From JBOGJG01 sp050747825 (GTDB lineage Bacteria > Acidobacteriota > UBA6911 > RPQK01 > JBOGJG01): a DNA stretch of 36,055 nucleotides. The position numbers and the translations under genes were made by a program. Location of the stretch: positions 1 to 36,055 of the forward strand of contig JBOGJG010000301.1 in the NCBI GenBank assembly GCA_050747825.1. Reading direction: 5' to 3'. The notes beneath the pieces are model-generated. The model was not told the origin of the DNA, ran no database searches, and was given only the letters and a program-made list of their open reading frames with translations. Each line of letters begins with the position of its first letter. Position 1 is the stretch's first letter. Below, one piece after another: positions 1 to 6,934 of the stretch.

Positions 1-533
1 CTTGAATTGCTGTAGCGGGATTTAAACTGCTCGCCCGTTTTTTGGAGGGCGGAGGCATCATTGGTGGCCTTATATCTCGACACACCTGCCCAGTAGAGCG
101 CCTCGGGGGCTGATTCGGAATCCGGGAACCGCTCAACGATGGACTTGTAACGCTTCTCAGCGTCCCCGAAATCCTGATGGGAAAAAGCCAGGCGCGCCAG
201 GCCCAGTTCCAGTTGCGCCAGGAAATCGTCTGCCGGGAGGAAACCTTCAAACCGATGTTGCTCTTTGCCCTCTGAATCCAGGATGATCGCCGTAGGGGTC
301 CATTGAGCGCCGAACCGTTCGAACGATTCCGGTTGTTCTTTAATGTGAATCTTGACCGGGATAAAGCTCCCATTTACAAAGCTGGCGACGCGCTCGTTCG
401 GATAAACCTCGGCTTCCAGCCGGGCACATCCGCTTCACGTCGGAGCGGCGCTAAAATCGAGAAAAATGGGCCTGCGCCGAGTGCGCGCATCGGCGAGAGC
501 AGAATCGATATCACGGGTCCATTTAATTTCCAT
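1..533 (-). CDS. Selenocysteine-containing thioredoxin-like protein with TPR tail (partial, in-frame UGA)
   Basis: Reading the minus strand from ATG at 533 gives one continuous protein of 177 codons to the window edge if TGA at 437-435 is read through as selenocysteine (U33). The N-terminal part (residues 22-36) has the beta-strand IFLDFSAAPT followed by U33-S-G-C36, so U sits exactly where the first Cys of the thioredoxin CxxC belongs. The cis-proline expected in the fold follows at T79-P80-T81. Residues about 110-177 are helical and TPR-like (AEKRYKSIVERFPDS, PEALYWAGVSRY). The reading frame stays coherent on both sides of the TGA, and a SECIS-like hairpin begins 2 nt after it. From knowledge of the family, such proteins act in thiol/disulfide or peroxide chemistry; the substrate is unknown. 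The C-terminus lies beyond base 1. The start has no Shine-Dalgarno but a -10 box lies just upstream. An alternative start is TTG at 551. The other explanation is a nonsense mutation. Confidence 0.8.
399..437 (-). promoter_or_regulatory. Putative bacterial SECIS element directly after in-frame UGA
   Basis: UGA is at 437-435. Downstream in the mRNA sense, a lower stem pairs CGGAU (432-428) with AUCCG (403-399). A 2x2 internal loop and the pairs GCC/GGU (425-423 with 408-406) follow, then one bulged A (409). The upper stem CGGCU/AGCCG (422-418 with 414-410) carries loop GGA (417-415). The first loop G is nt 18 after the UGA. That agrees with the published bacterial SECIS model, which has a G among the first loop bases 16-37 nt after UGA. 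The pairing was worked out by hand; no folding energy was computed. Confidence 0.72.
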
Positions 534-539
534 ATTAAA

Positions 540-545
540 AGTATA
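540..545 (-). promoter_or_regulatory. -10 box of the seleno-thioredoxin gene, leaderless arrangement
   Basis: TATACT is followed by 6 nt and then the ATG at 533, so transcription would start at or next to the A of the start codon. No convincing -35 hexamer or Shine-Dalgarno is visible. Confidence 0.4.
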
Positions 546-653
546 GCTCAAGTCTTCTCAAAGCATTCGCGTGATTGAATCGCGCCCGCACGTTGGCCTG
601 GGCGGCTCTGTAGAATTTGGAAGGCCAGGTGAGTCCTATTAGTATGGATAGCC

Positions 654-1688
654 ATGCGATTGACCCTGCGGCTTGAGATTCTGACACTTTTCACGTTCTA
701 TGCTGTTTTTGGTGACTGGGGGATGAGCTACGGAGCGGGCCAGGAGGATCTGGACCGTGACGGGCTGAAGGACCAATTCGAGCAGGAAATGCTGGTTCGA
801 TTCCTGCCTGAATTCAAAGTGAGTCAAACGGAGTGCGCCGGATTGCCGGCAAAGTTTCTACCAGAATCGCCGCACCCACAGCCGGTGGCGTTGAACGGGA
901 CCATCTACGGGCAGGTCTTTCCGGTTGCCTTGCGCAACACCTCAGGCAGCTTTCTGGAAATCCACTACTACCACCTCTGGAGCCGGGATTGCGGTCGGCT
1001 TGGGCACGATCTGGACGCGGAGCACGTATCGGTGCTGGTGCAAGCCGACGGCCCGGAGGCCCCCGCCAGTCGCTGGAAGTCTCTTTACTGGTACGCCGCA
1101 GCTCATGAAGGGACTCTTTGCGATGCGAGCAACGGGGCAAGGGTACCCGCTTTCCCGGGCCACGGTCCTGGAATGACCATCTGGATCTCAGCGGGCAAAC
1201 ACGCCTCTTTTCTGACACAAGATCTATGTAGCAAGGTGGGATGCGGTGGAGATCAGTGCAAACAGATGATTCCCTTCTCCCCGAGTGAAGTGATCAATCT
1301 GGGCGAGCCGGGAGCTCCTTTAAACGGCGCTGTCTGGACCGCATCGAAGTCCTGGCCGCTGGCGGACAAAATGAAGAGTGACTTTGGCGACTCGGTCCGC
1401 CCGAGGCTGGAACTGCTGGAAGAAAGCGAAGCAGCCTTCATCGGCGGAGCTCCTCCTCCGACCAAAGCCCTTCTTCTTGCCGGTAACAAGACGATCGGCG
1501 CGGTGGACAAAGGGCAGTCTGAGACCGGTGGCGCGCTGGCCATCACTGCCCATAAAACCGGAAGTGCCGTGACCCGCGGTGTGAGTGAAGCGGGCAGGTC
1601 CCTGCTGCGCTCGGTCAAAGCGGTGGGAAGCTGGCTGGGACTGCGAATCGGCCACCCCGCTGACGAGGACGCGAAGCCAATCGAATAG
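654..1688 (+). CDS. Secreted protein with Vps62/NPP1-like motif, function unknown
   Basis: The product is 344 aa with a hydrophobic N-terminus (about residues 1-28, ending near YGAGQ), suggesting Sec export. Just after it, DLDRDGLKDQFE resembles a Ca-binding D-x-D-x-D-G loop. The central part has HYYHLWSRDCGRLGHDLDAEHVSV and later AGKHASFL. These resemble the His/Asp/Glu-rich HEGDWEH-type core of Vps62 and NPP1-like proteins, which is only a distant likeness. Four cysteines fall close together (CSKVGCGGDQC and nearby), suggesting disulfides. The C-terminal 70 residues are a low-complexity amphipathic run (GAVDKG, TGGALA, TGSAVTRGVSEAGRSLL). The ATG has only a weak GGA 5 nt upstream and a TATGGA about 5 nt before it. 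No neighbour indicates a function. Confidence 0.75.
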   Translation: MRLTLRLEILTLFTFYAVFGDWGMSYGAGQEDLDRDGLKDQFEQEMLVRFLPEFKVSQTECAGLPAKFLPESPHPQPVALNGTIYGQVFPVALRNTSGSFLEIHYYHLWSRDCGRLGHDLDAEHVSVLVQADGPEAPASRWKSLYWYAAAHEGTLCDASNGARVPAFPGHGPGMTIWISAGKHASFLTQDLCSKVGCGGDQCKQMIPFSPSEVINLGEPGAPLNGAVWTASKSWPLADKMKSDFGDSVRPRLELLEESEAAFIGGAPPPTKALLLAGNKTIGAVDKGQSETGGALAITAHKTGSAVTRGVSEAGRSLLRSVKAVGSWLGLRIGHPADEDAKPIE

Positions 1689-1758
1689 CCTCCAGTCCAA
1701 GTACAATCCGCGTTCGATCCATGACCCGGGCAAACGATTGCCGGTCGGGAGGCAAAGA

Positions 1759-2319
1759 ATGGAGGAGGCGTTGGTCAGGATCGCGCCGGCGCCACAATCG
1801 CCGTCAAGGCAACAAACGGGTTACATGATCACCGAACATCTCTTGAAGCTGGGCTGCCGGCGCGTGGCCTTTCTGGCTCATCCCAACACTGCGCCCACCG
1901 TTGTTGCCAGGATCGCAGGATATCGCGAGGCGCTATTGGCGCAGCGAGCTCCTCTGGAAGATGCTCTGGTGCAGCGTGGGGATACTGCGGATGCAGCTCA
2001 TATGCGGCGCGTGATGCAAAGCGCGCGTCCGGAGGCTTTCGTGTGCGCCAATGACCGAACTGCAGGACAGTTGATGCATACGCTCATGGGCCTGGGATAT
2101 CGAGTTCCGGAAGACGTGCGGATCGTCGGAATCGACGATGTCGAGTATGCGAGCTTGCTGCCCGTCCCCCTGACGACGATTCACCAGCCATGCCCGGAAA
2201 TCGGCGAAGTCGCCATGACGACCATGCTGGAGCGCCTGGCCCGTCCGGACCTGCCGGCACGGGAGATTTTTCTCGACTGCAAACTGGTCATTCGCCAATC
2301 TTGCGGCGCGCGACGGTAA
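1759..2319 (+). pseudogene. N-terminally truncated LacI/GalR-family regulator remnant
   Basis: From about 1825 the reading frame encodes the C-terminal sensor half of a LacI/GalR repressor. Visible pieces are GYMITEHLLKLGCRRVAFL, ARIAGYREAL, PEAFVCANDRTA, GYRVPEDVRIVGIDDVEYASLLPVPLTTIHQP and the usual C-terminal LVIRQSCG. These are the periplasmic-binding-protein-like subdomain elements in the right order. The DNA-binding helix-turn-helix, hinge and N-terminal subdomain (about 150 residues) are absent. Only 136 bases separate the upstream stop codon from residue M at 1825, too few to hold them in any frame. The open frame runs back into the 3' end of the previous gene but out of frame with it. 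It is most likely a deletion relic that cannot bind DNA as LacI does. The 5' limit given (ATG at 1759) is arbitrary. Confidence 0.7.
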
Positions 2320-2374
2320 TTTTTGGGTGAGTTCTGATGGAATGTCTGTTCTAATTCTGCTGGAGGAGGACTGT

Positions 2375-2842
2375 ATGCTGAAAGAATTCAAAGAGTTCGC
2401 AATGAGAGGCCATGTCTTGGATATGGCCATCGGTATCATCATAGGGGGAGCGTTTGGCACCATCACCCAATCGCTTGTCAAAGACGTTCTGATGCCCCCA
2501 ATCGGTCTGTTGTTGGGGGAGGTTGACTTCGCCGACTTATTTCTCGTTCTTCAGCAGGGAACCACACCAGGTCCGTATCCGATGCTGGCCGCGGCGCAAG
2601 AAGCGGGTGCGGTGACGATCAATTATGGTTTGTTTACCAATAGCATCGTCAGCTTTTTGATTGTGGCTGCTGCAGTGTTTGCATTGGTTAAGGGCATAAA
2701 TGAGGGGAGACGTAAAGAGGAGAATGTGCCCCCCTCAGAACCGACAACCAGGGCCTGTCCGTTTTGTATTTCGCTGATCCCGATTAAGGCTATCCGCTGT
2801 CCAAATTGTACGTCTGATCTGCAAGGTAAACATGCGGCCTAA
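2375..2842 (+). CDS. mscL: Large-conductance mechanosensitive channel MscL with C-terminal zinc ribbon
   Basis: The product is 155 aa. The N-terminus MLKEFKEFAMRGHVLDMAIGIIIGGAFGTI is the classic MscL N-terminal helix and pore-lining TM1. TM2 is at about residues 80-105 (GLFTNSIVSFLIVAAAVFALVKGIN). MscL forms a homopentamer in the inner membrane and opens under membrane tension to release solutes during hypo-osmotic shock. The start at 2375 is set by a perfect GGAGGAGG 5 nt upstream; an in-frame ATG at 2327 lacks this. The last about 30 residues contain two CxxC pairs (CPFC and CPNC, 12 residues apart), a zinc-ribbon-like tail that is absent from E. coli MscL but that I believe occurs in other lineages. 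Confidence 0.95.
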   Translation: MLKEFKEFAMRGHVLDMAIGIIIGGAFGTITQSLVKDVLMPPIGLLLGEVDFADLFLVLQQGTTPGPYPMLAAAQEAGAVTINYGLFTNSIVSFLIVAAAVFALVKGINEGRRKEENVPPSEPTTRACPFCISLIPIKAIRCPNCTSDLQGKHAA

Positions 2843-2959
2843 GAATTTGACCAGCCGCGTCCGCATGCGTTTTGGGTATTCAAAGCCCTTGGGCAACACG
2901 ATCCCGCCGCGCTGCTCGGCTCCGGTGACAAGGGCCGCTTTGCTTTCGAGCCTGCCCAT
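2843..2959 (-). pseudogene. Possible stub of a short-chain dehydrogenase (SDR) gene
   Basis: Ten bases after the stop of the minus-strand oxidoreductase, an ATG at 2959 opens with MGRLESKAALVTGA. This is very close to the standard first strand and glycine-rich turn of SDR enzymes (MGRLEGKVALVTGA). The Rossmann GxxxGxG continuation is missing. The text becomes unrelated (EQRGGIVLPKGFEYPKR) and then runs antisense into mscL. It looks like a gene start left after a deletion, but the match is only about 14 residues and could be chance. Confidence 0.3.
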
Positions 2960-2968
2960 TCGCCTGGA

Positions 2969-4399
2969 TCAGGCGCCTGCCGGCATGTAAGCGGCCCGGG
3001 CGGGAGGCTGCTCCAGAATGCGCCGGGTCGCGGGGTCGAAGGCCATAACTTTTCCTTCGCGATAGGAATCAACACCAAGTTTGATGGCCACCATGACCTG
3101 ATAACCTCTCAGGACGTCGTAAACCGGCTTCTGGCGCGAGCGCATGCAGTCCAGCCAGTTGTCCACCAGGTGCTGATCGTCCTCAGGCTGTTCTATGGTG
3201 ACCTCGGTCTTGCCGCCGTTGGCTTCCTTGAAGGCCTCTTCAAACTGCCGTTGCGCCTTGACCAGGGCGTACTCGCGCTGGCGCTGGCGCTGCTGCGGCC
3301 CGCGCGTCTGATCTCCCATATCATCTCCAGCCTGCACCGGTCCGCGCAGAACCTCCAGCGTGCCCCAGTTTCCATAGACCGTGAGGGGAACGGACTGGGA
3401 GTTTGCCATACAGGAAACCATGTTGATGGAGTATTGACCCGGATATTCCACCAGGGTCATATAGGTATCCGGCACCTCGCGGTTCTTCTGAACGTAAATA
3501 CCGCCGGCCCCGGTGACGCGGGTGGGAAAGTCAAAACCAAGCATGCTGGACATGGCTCCCAGGCGGTGGTAGAGAAGATCGGTGGCGTTGCCTCCCGAGT
3601 AATCCCAGTATTTCCTCCAGCGGAAATAGCGCTCGGCGCTGAAGGGGCGCTTGGGCGCGGGGCCCAGCCACATGTCCCAATCCAGGTTCTCCCCGCTCAC
3701 TTCAGCATCCGGCCAGTGCTGGCCGCCCACTCCGGGGATGGGATAGTCCCACATTCCCGTGTCCGTATTTCGGTTATAACTGATCAGACCCCAGAGGACC
3801 TTGCCCATCCTGCCAGAACGGATGTAGTCATTGATGCGCCAGTAAAGCTGGGTGGAGGGGCCGGAACCGCCCACCTGCAGGATGCGGCCGGTCTCGTTAA
3901 CGATGCCGTTGAGTTTGGCCGACTCGTCAATAGTGTACGTCATCGGTTTTTCGAGATAGACATCCTTGCCGGCCTGGCAGGCCTCGCTGGCCATCGGGAA
4001 ATGCCAGTGATCGGGTACGACGACCACGACGCCGTCGATGTCAGGGCGCTGCAGAACTTCACGGTAGTCGCCGTAGGTCTTGGGCGCCTGCGTTTGCTCC
4101 TGGGCGTGCTTCAGCCGCGGTTCCCAAACGTCGCAGACCGCAGCGTATTCGATGTCCTTGGTGTTCTCTTTGCGCTCGTTAAATCGCCGGATCAGGCTCT
4201 GAAACTGCATGCCGCAGCCGATGAAGCCCACGTTGATGCGCTCGTTTGCTCCCAGGATGCCTCCGGTCACCCTGGCTCGGGGGGCGCTGGAAGCCGCCGC
4301 CGAGGCGCCTGAAATCAGAGGGGCGGAGGCCACGGCTGCCGCGGTCTTGCCCAGAAACTCACGCCGGCTTGATTTCTGGGGTTCCTTTTTGTTTGGCAT
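2969..4399 (-). CDS. Tat-exported Gfo/Idh/MocA-family oxidoreductase
   Basis: The product is 476 aa. The N-terminus has a twin-arginine signal (SSRREFLGKTAAAVASAPLI, about residues 10-30). A Rossmann NAD(P)-binding domain follows: INVGFIGCGMQFQSL (about 55-70), AAVCDVWEPRL, and VVVVVPDHWHFPMASEACQAGKDVYLEKPM, containing the family EKP motif. The C-terminal alpha/beta domain has GENLDWDMWLGPAP and YWDYSGGNATDLLYHRLG, as in exported members common in Acidobacteriota and Planctomycetota. Family members oxidise or epimerise sugars, inositols and similar compounds; the substrate cannot be read here. The start at 4399 has AAGGAG about 8 nt upstream, and a longer in-frame start at 4462 would place a non-signal tail before the Tat motif. 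It is divergent from the methyltransferase gene. Confidence 0.88.
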   Translation of the reverse strand: MPNKKEPQKSSRREFLGKTAAAVASAPLISGASAAASSAPRARVTGGILGANERINVGFIGCGMQFQSLIRRFNERKENTKDIEYAAVCDVWEPRLKHAQEQTQAPKTYGDYREVLQRPDIDGVVVVVPDHWHFPMASEACQAGKDVYLEKPMTYTIDESAKLNGIVNETGRILQVGGSGPSTQLYWRINDYIRSGRMGKVLWGLISYNRNTDTGMWDYPIPGVGGQHWPDAEVSGENLDWDMWLGPAPKRPFSAERYFRWRKYWDYSGGNATDLLYHRLGAMSSMLGFDFPTRVTGAGGIYVQKNREVPDTYMTLVEYPGQYSINMVSCMANSQSVPLTVYGNWGTLEVLRGPVQAGDDMGDQTRGPQQRQRQREYALVKAQRQFEEAFKEANGGKTEVTIEQPEDDQHLVDNWLDCMRSRQKPVYDVLRGYQVMVAIKLGVDSYREGKVMAFDPATRRILEQPPARAAYMPAGA

Positions 4400-4515
4400 A
4401 TGGTTTTGCTCCTTAACGATTGTTAGCAATTGTAGTCCACCTTGGCCTTGCGTGAAAGTCAAATCTCACCTAGACTTTCTCCAGCATTGTGACCATCCAT
4501 CTGAGGTTGAGACTT

Positions 4516-5217
4516 ATGAGACTTAGGCTTCCGTTTTTACTTTTATGGGCTCTACAAATCACTCTCTCCTTTGCCCTCTGTCCCTGGCTCCTGGGGCAGG
4601 AGACAAGCGTCAAGCCCGGAATTAACGAGCGTTGGAAAAGTCCTGAAATAGAGCCGCTCATCGATACGCTGGAAGCCGAGAGTCGGGAGATTTACGCTGC
4701 TCGGGACCAACTGGCCGGCCTGGTGGGACTGAAAGCGGGCTCCGTGATTGCCGATGTGGGATCGGGTTCCGGCTTCATGACTCTGGAGTTCGCCCAGCGA
4801 GTGGGTTCAAATGGGAAAGTCTACGCCGTGGATATCAATCCGGAACTGCTCAAGCACGTGCTAAGCCAGACCCATCAAGCTGGTTATCAAAACGTAGAGA
4901 CCGTTGTCACGGCTGAGGATTCGGTCGATCTGCCGGCCGATTCGGTCGATTACGTCTTTCTCTGCGACACCTACCATCATTTTGAGTACCCGCAGAAATC
5001 GCTGGCCTCCCTGTATAAGGCGCTGCGGCCCGGCGGCGAGGTGGTTCTGGTGGAATTCAAGCGCGTCCCGGGAGAAAGCCAGGACTGGGTCCTCGAACAC
5101 GTGCGGGCGGGGAAGGAGGTTTTCAAACAGGAATTCCTGGCCGCCGGTTTCGAATTCGCCAGCGAGCAGGACACGCCGTTTCTTGAAGAAAATTATGTGC
5201 TCCGCTTCCGGAAGTAG
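4516..5217 (+). CDS. Exported class I SAM-dependent methyltransferase
   Basis: The product is 233 aa. A signal peptide-like segment (MRLRLPFLLLWALQITLSFA, then CPWLLGQE) precedes a class I methyltransferase domain. Motif I is VIADVGSGSGFMTLEFA (about residues 77-93), the acidic post-I residue is in YAVDINPE, motif II is VDYVFLCDTYHHF, and LRPGGEVVLVEF is the strand-4/5 region. The methyl acceptor is unknown. An exported SAM enzyme is odd because SAM is cytoplasmic, so the hydrophobic N-terminus may be a membrane anchor instead. The Cys near the hydrophobic end is not in a good lipobox. The start at 4516 follows a GAGG 9 nt upstream; 4489 is an alternative. The next gene begins 7 nt after the stop, so the two are probably one transcription unit. 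Confidence 0.8.
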   Translation: MRLRLPFLLLWALQITLSFALCPWLLGQETSVKPGINERWKSPEIEPLIDTLEAESREIYAARDQLAGLVGLKAGSVIADVGSGSGFMTLEFAQRVGSNGKVYAVDINPELLKHVLSQTHQAGYQNVETVVTAEDSVDLPADSVDYVFLCDTYHHFEYPQKSLASLYKALRPGGEVVLVEFKRVPGESQDWVLEHVRAGKEVFKQEFLAAGFEFASEQDTPFLEENYVLRFRK

Positions 5218-5224
5218 ATTGCAA

Positions 5225-6895
5225 ATGATCCGGACACTGACAGCCGTGCTGCTGTCTGCGGCTTTTCTTCTCGCCTGCAGCTCGCGGCCTGCCGAAGGCT
5301 TTGATGTTGTCATCACGGGAGGCCAGATAATTGACGGATCGGGCCGGGCAGGATACCGATCCGATCTGGCCATCGATGATGACGCCGTTGTCAGGATAGG
5401 CTCACTGAGCCAGGAAGAAAAGGCCGCCGCACGCCAGGTCATCAACGCTGAGGGACTCACCGTCAGTCCTGGCTTCATCGATATTCACAGCCATTCCGAT
5501 TACACGCTCCTGGTGGATGGGACGGCCCAGAGCAAGATCCGCCAGGGTGTGACGACGGAAATCCTGGGCGAGTCCCGCTCAGCCGCTCCGATACAGGGAA
5601 AACTCAATTCGGACAGCCCCTACGGCATCGAGGTGGACTGGAGAACGCTCGGAGAATACTTCGACCGTCTCGAGCGCCAGGGAATTTCCGTCAACGTCGG
5701 CTCTTACGTGGGCGCCACTCAAGTGCGCCTTTGCGTCCTGGGCGAAGAATCCCGTGAGCCCACGGATACGGAGATGGACGAGATGAAGCAGCTCGTCACT
5801 GAGGCGATGGAAGATGGAGCGCTGGGGCTGTCCTCCGCTCTTCTGGTGCCGCCCAACACCTACCACACCACGGATCAGTTGGCCCAAATGGCTTCCATGG
5901 TGAAGGCTCATGGCGGTATTTATTCCACCCACATCCGATCAGAAGGAGAGGGCATTCAGGAGGCCGTGCTCGAAGCAATCGAGATCGGCAGGCGCGCCGG
6001 AGTTCCAGTGGACATCATCCACCTTAAGATTGCAGACAAGAGTCTCTGGGGGCGCATGGAGGAAATCTGCGGGCTCATCGAAGCGGCCCGCCGGGAAGGC
6101 CTCGAAGTCACAGCCAATCAGTACCCGTACCCAGCCGGTCAGAATAATCTGGTCGCGCTGATTCCGCCCTGGGCCATGGAAGGAGGACGGAAGGAAATGC
6201 TGGAACGTCTGGGCCGGCCCGCTCTTCGCAGCCGCATGGCGCATGACATTTACCAGGGAATCCCCGGCTGGTTCAATCATTACCTGGCGATGGGAAGCTG
6301 GGATGGATGCCTGGTGGCTTCCGTGACCCAGCACTCCAATAAGCAATTTGAAGGTAAGTCCGTTGAAGAGATCGCGCGGCTCACCGGTAAGAAGCCGGAG
6401 GATGTGGTTTTTGATCTGCTGCGGGACGAGGAGGGTTCAGTGCCTGCCGTGTACTTCTTAATGAATGATGAGGATATCAAGTACGCCCTGCGGATGCCCT
6501 GGCTCTCTTTTGGCTCGGATGGCACGGCCGTTCGTCCCGACGGGATGCTGGGCGAAGGAAAGCCCCACCCCCGCTGGTACGGCACATTCCCACGCATCCT
6601 GGGAAAGTATGTCAGGGAAGAGGGTGTGCTGACTCTGGAACAGGCCGTCCGTAAGATGACGTCCTTGAATGCCGAAAAACTCGGGCTGAGCGATCGCGGC
6701 TTGCTGGAAGAGGGAAAGAAAGCAGATATCACGATTTTTGATGCTGCCACGGTTCGGGACAGAGCCACTTTCCAGGACCCTCATCAGTACCCCGAGGGGA
6801 TTGAATACGTCATCGTCAATGGCCGCCTGGTGTTTGAAAAAGGGCAGCACCTGGAGATCTTTCCGGGGGAGGTCCTGAGGAAAAGGCAGAACTGA
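5225..6895 (+). CDS. N-acyl-D-amino-acid deacylase (D-aminoacylase), lipoprotein
   Basis: The product is 556 aa of the amidohydrolase superfamily. The N-terminus MIRTLTAVLLSAAFLLACSS ends in a lipobox (LLAC), so it is predicted to be lipid-anchored outside the cytoplasm. The family hallmarks follow: FDVVITGGQIIDGSG, then the metal-binding GFIDIHSHSDYT (HxH), VTTEILGES, the Cys-containing YVGATQVRLCVLG, a conserved GALGLSSALL, the His of THIRSEG and the His of DIIHLK. The catalytic-Asp region is LSFGSDGTAVRPDG and the C-terminal beta domain is GLLEEGKKADITIFD. It would remove N-acyl groups from D-amino acids, for instance from peptidoglycan-derived or environmental compounds. An open frame extends upstream to 4904, but that part is antisense-like overlap with the methyltransferase; the signal peptide fixes ATG 5225. 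The inverted repeat just downstream may end transcription. Confidence 0.92.
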   Translation: MIRTLTAVLLSAAFLLACSSRPAEGFDVVITGGQIIDGSGRAGYRSDLAIDDDAVVRIGSLSQEEKAAARQVINAEGLTVSPGFIDIHSHSDYTLLVDGTAQSKIRQGVTTEILGESRSAAPIQGKLNSDSPYGIEVDWRTLGEYFDRLERQGISVNVGSYVGATQVRLCVLGEESREPTDTEMDEMKQLVTEAMEDGALGLSSALLVPPNTYHTTDQLAQMASMVKAHGGIYSTHIRSEGEGIQEAVLEAIEIGRRAGVPVDIIHLKIADKSLWGRMEEICGLIEAARREGLEVTANQYPYPAGQNNLVALIPPWAMEGGRKEMLERLGRPALRSRMAHDIYQGIPGWFNHYLAMGSWDGCLVASVTQHSNKQFEGKSVEEIARLTGKKPEDVVFDLLRDEEGSVPAVYFLMNDEDIKYALRMPWLSFGSDGTAVRPDGMLGEGKPHPRWYGTFPRILGKYVREEGVLTLEQAVRKMTSLNAEKLGLSDRGLLEEGKKADITIFDAATVRDRATFQDPHQYPEGIEYVIVNGRLVFEKGQHLEIFPGEVLRKRQN

Positions 6896-6900
6896 AAATC

Positions 6901-6934
6901 GGAAGGGCTGGGTCTCAGAGCTCCCAGCCCTTCC
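6901..6934. terminator. 12-bp perfect inverted repeat between convergent genes
   Basis: GGAAGGGCTGGG (6901-6912) pairs perfectly with CCCAGCCCTTCC (6923-6934) around a 10-nt loop. On the minus strand it is followed by GATTTTC, so it looks like the terminator of the minus-strand oxidoreductase, whose last codons form one arm. It may also stop read-through from the D-aminoacylase on the plus strand, though no T-run follows there. Confidence 0.65.

Noticed and set aside
303..578. Plus-strand 91-aa open frame
   Set aside because: It is antisense to the seleno-thioredoxin frame and its translation is low-complexity, without domain features.
3170..4312. 380-aa plus-strand open frame
   Set aside because: It is the antisense shadow of the Tat oxidoreductase; composition is Leu/Val/His-rich with no motif.
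4904..5224. N-terminal extension of the D-aminoacylase
   Set aside because: It overlaps the methyltransferase in another frame; the lipoprotein signal peptide marks the true start at 5225.
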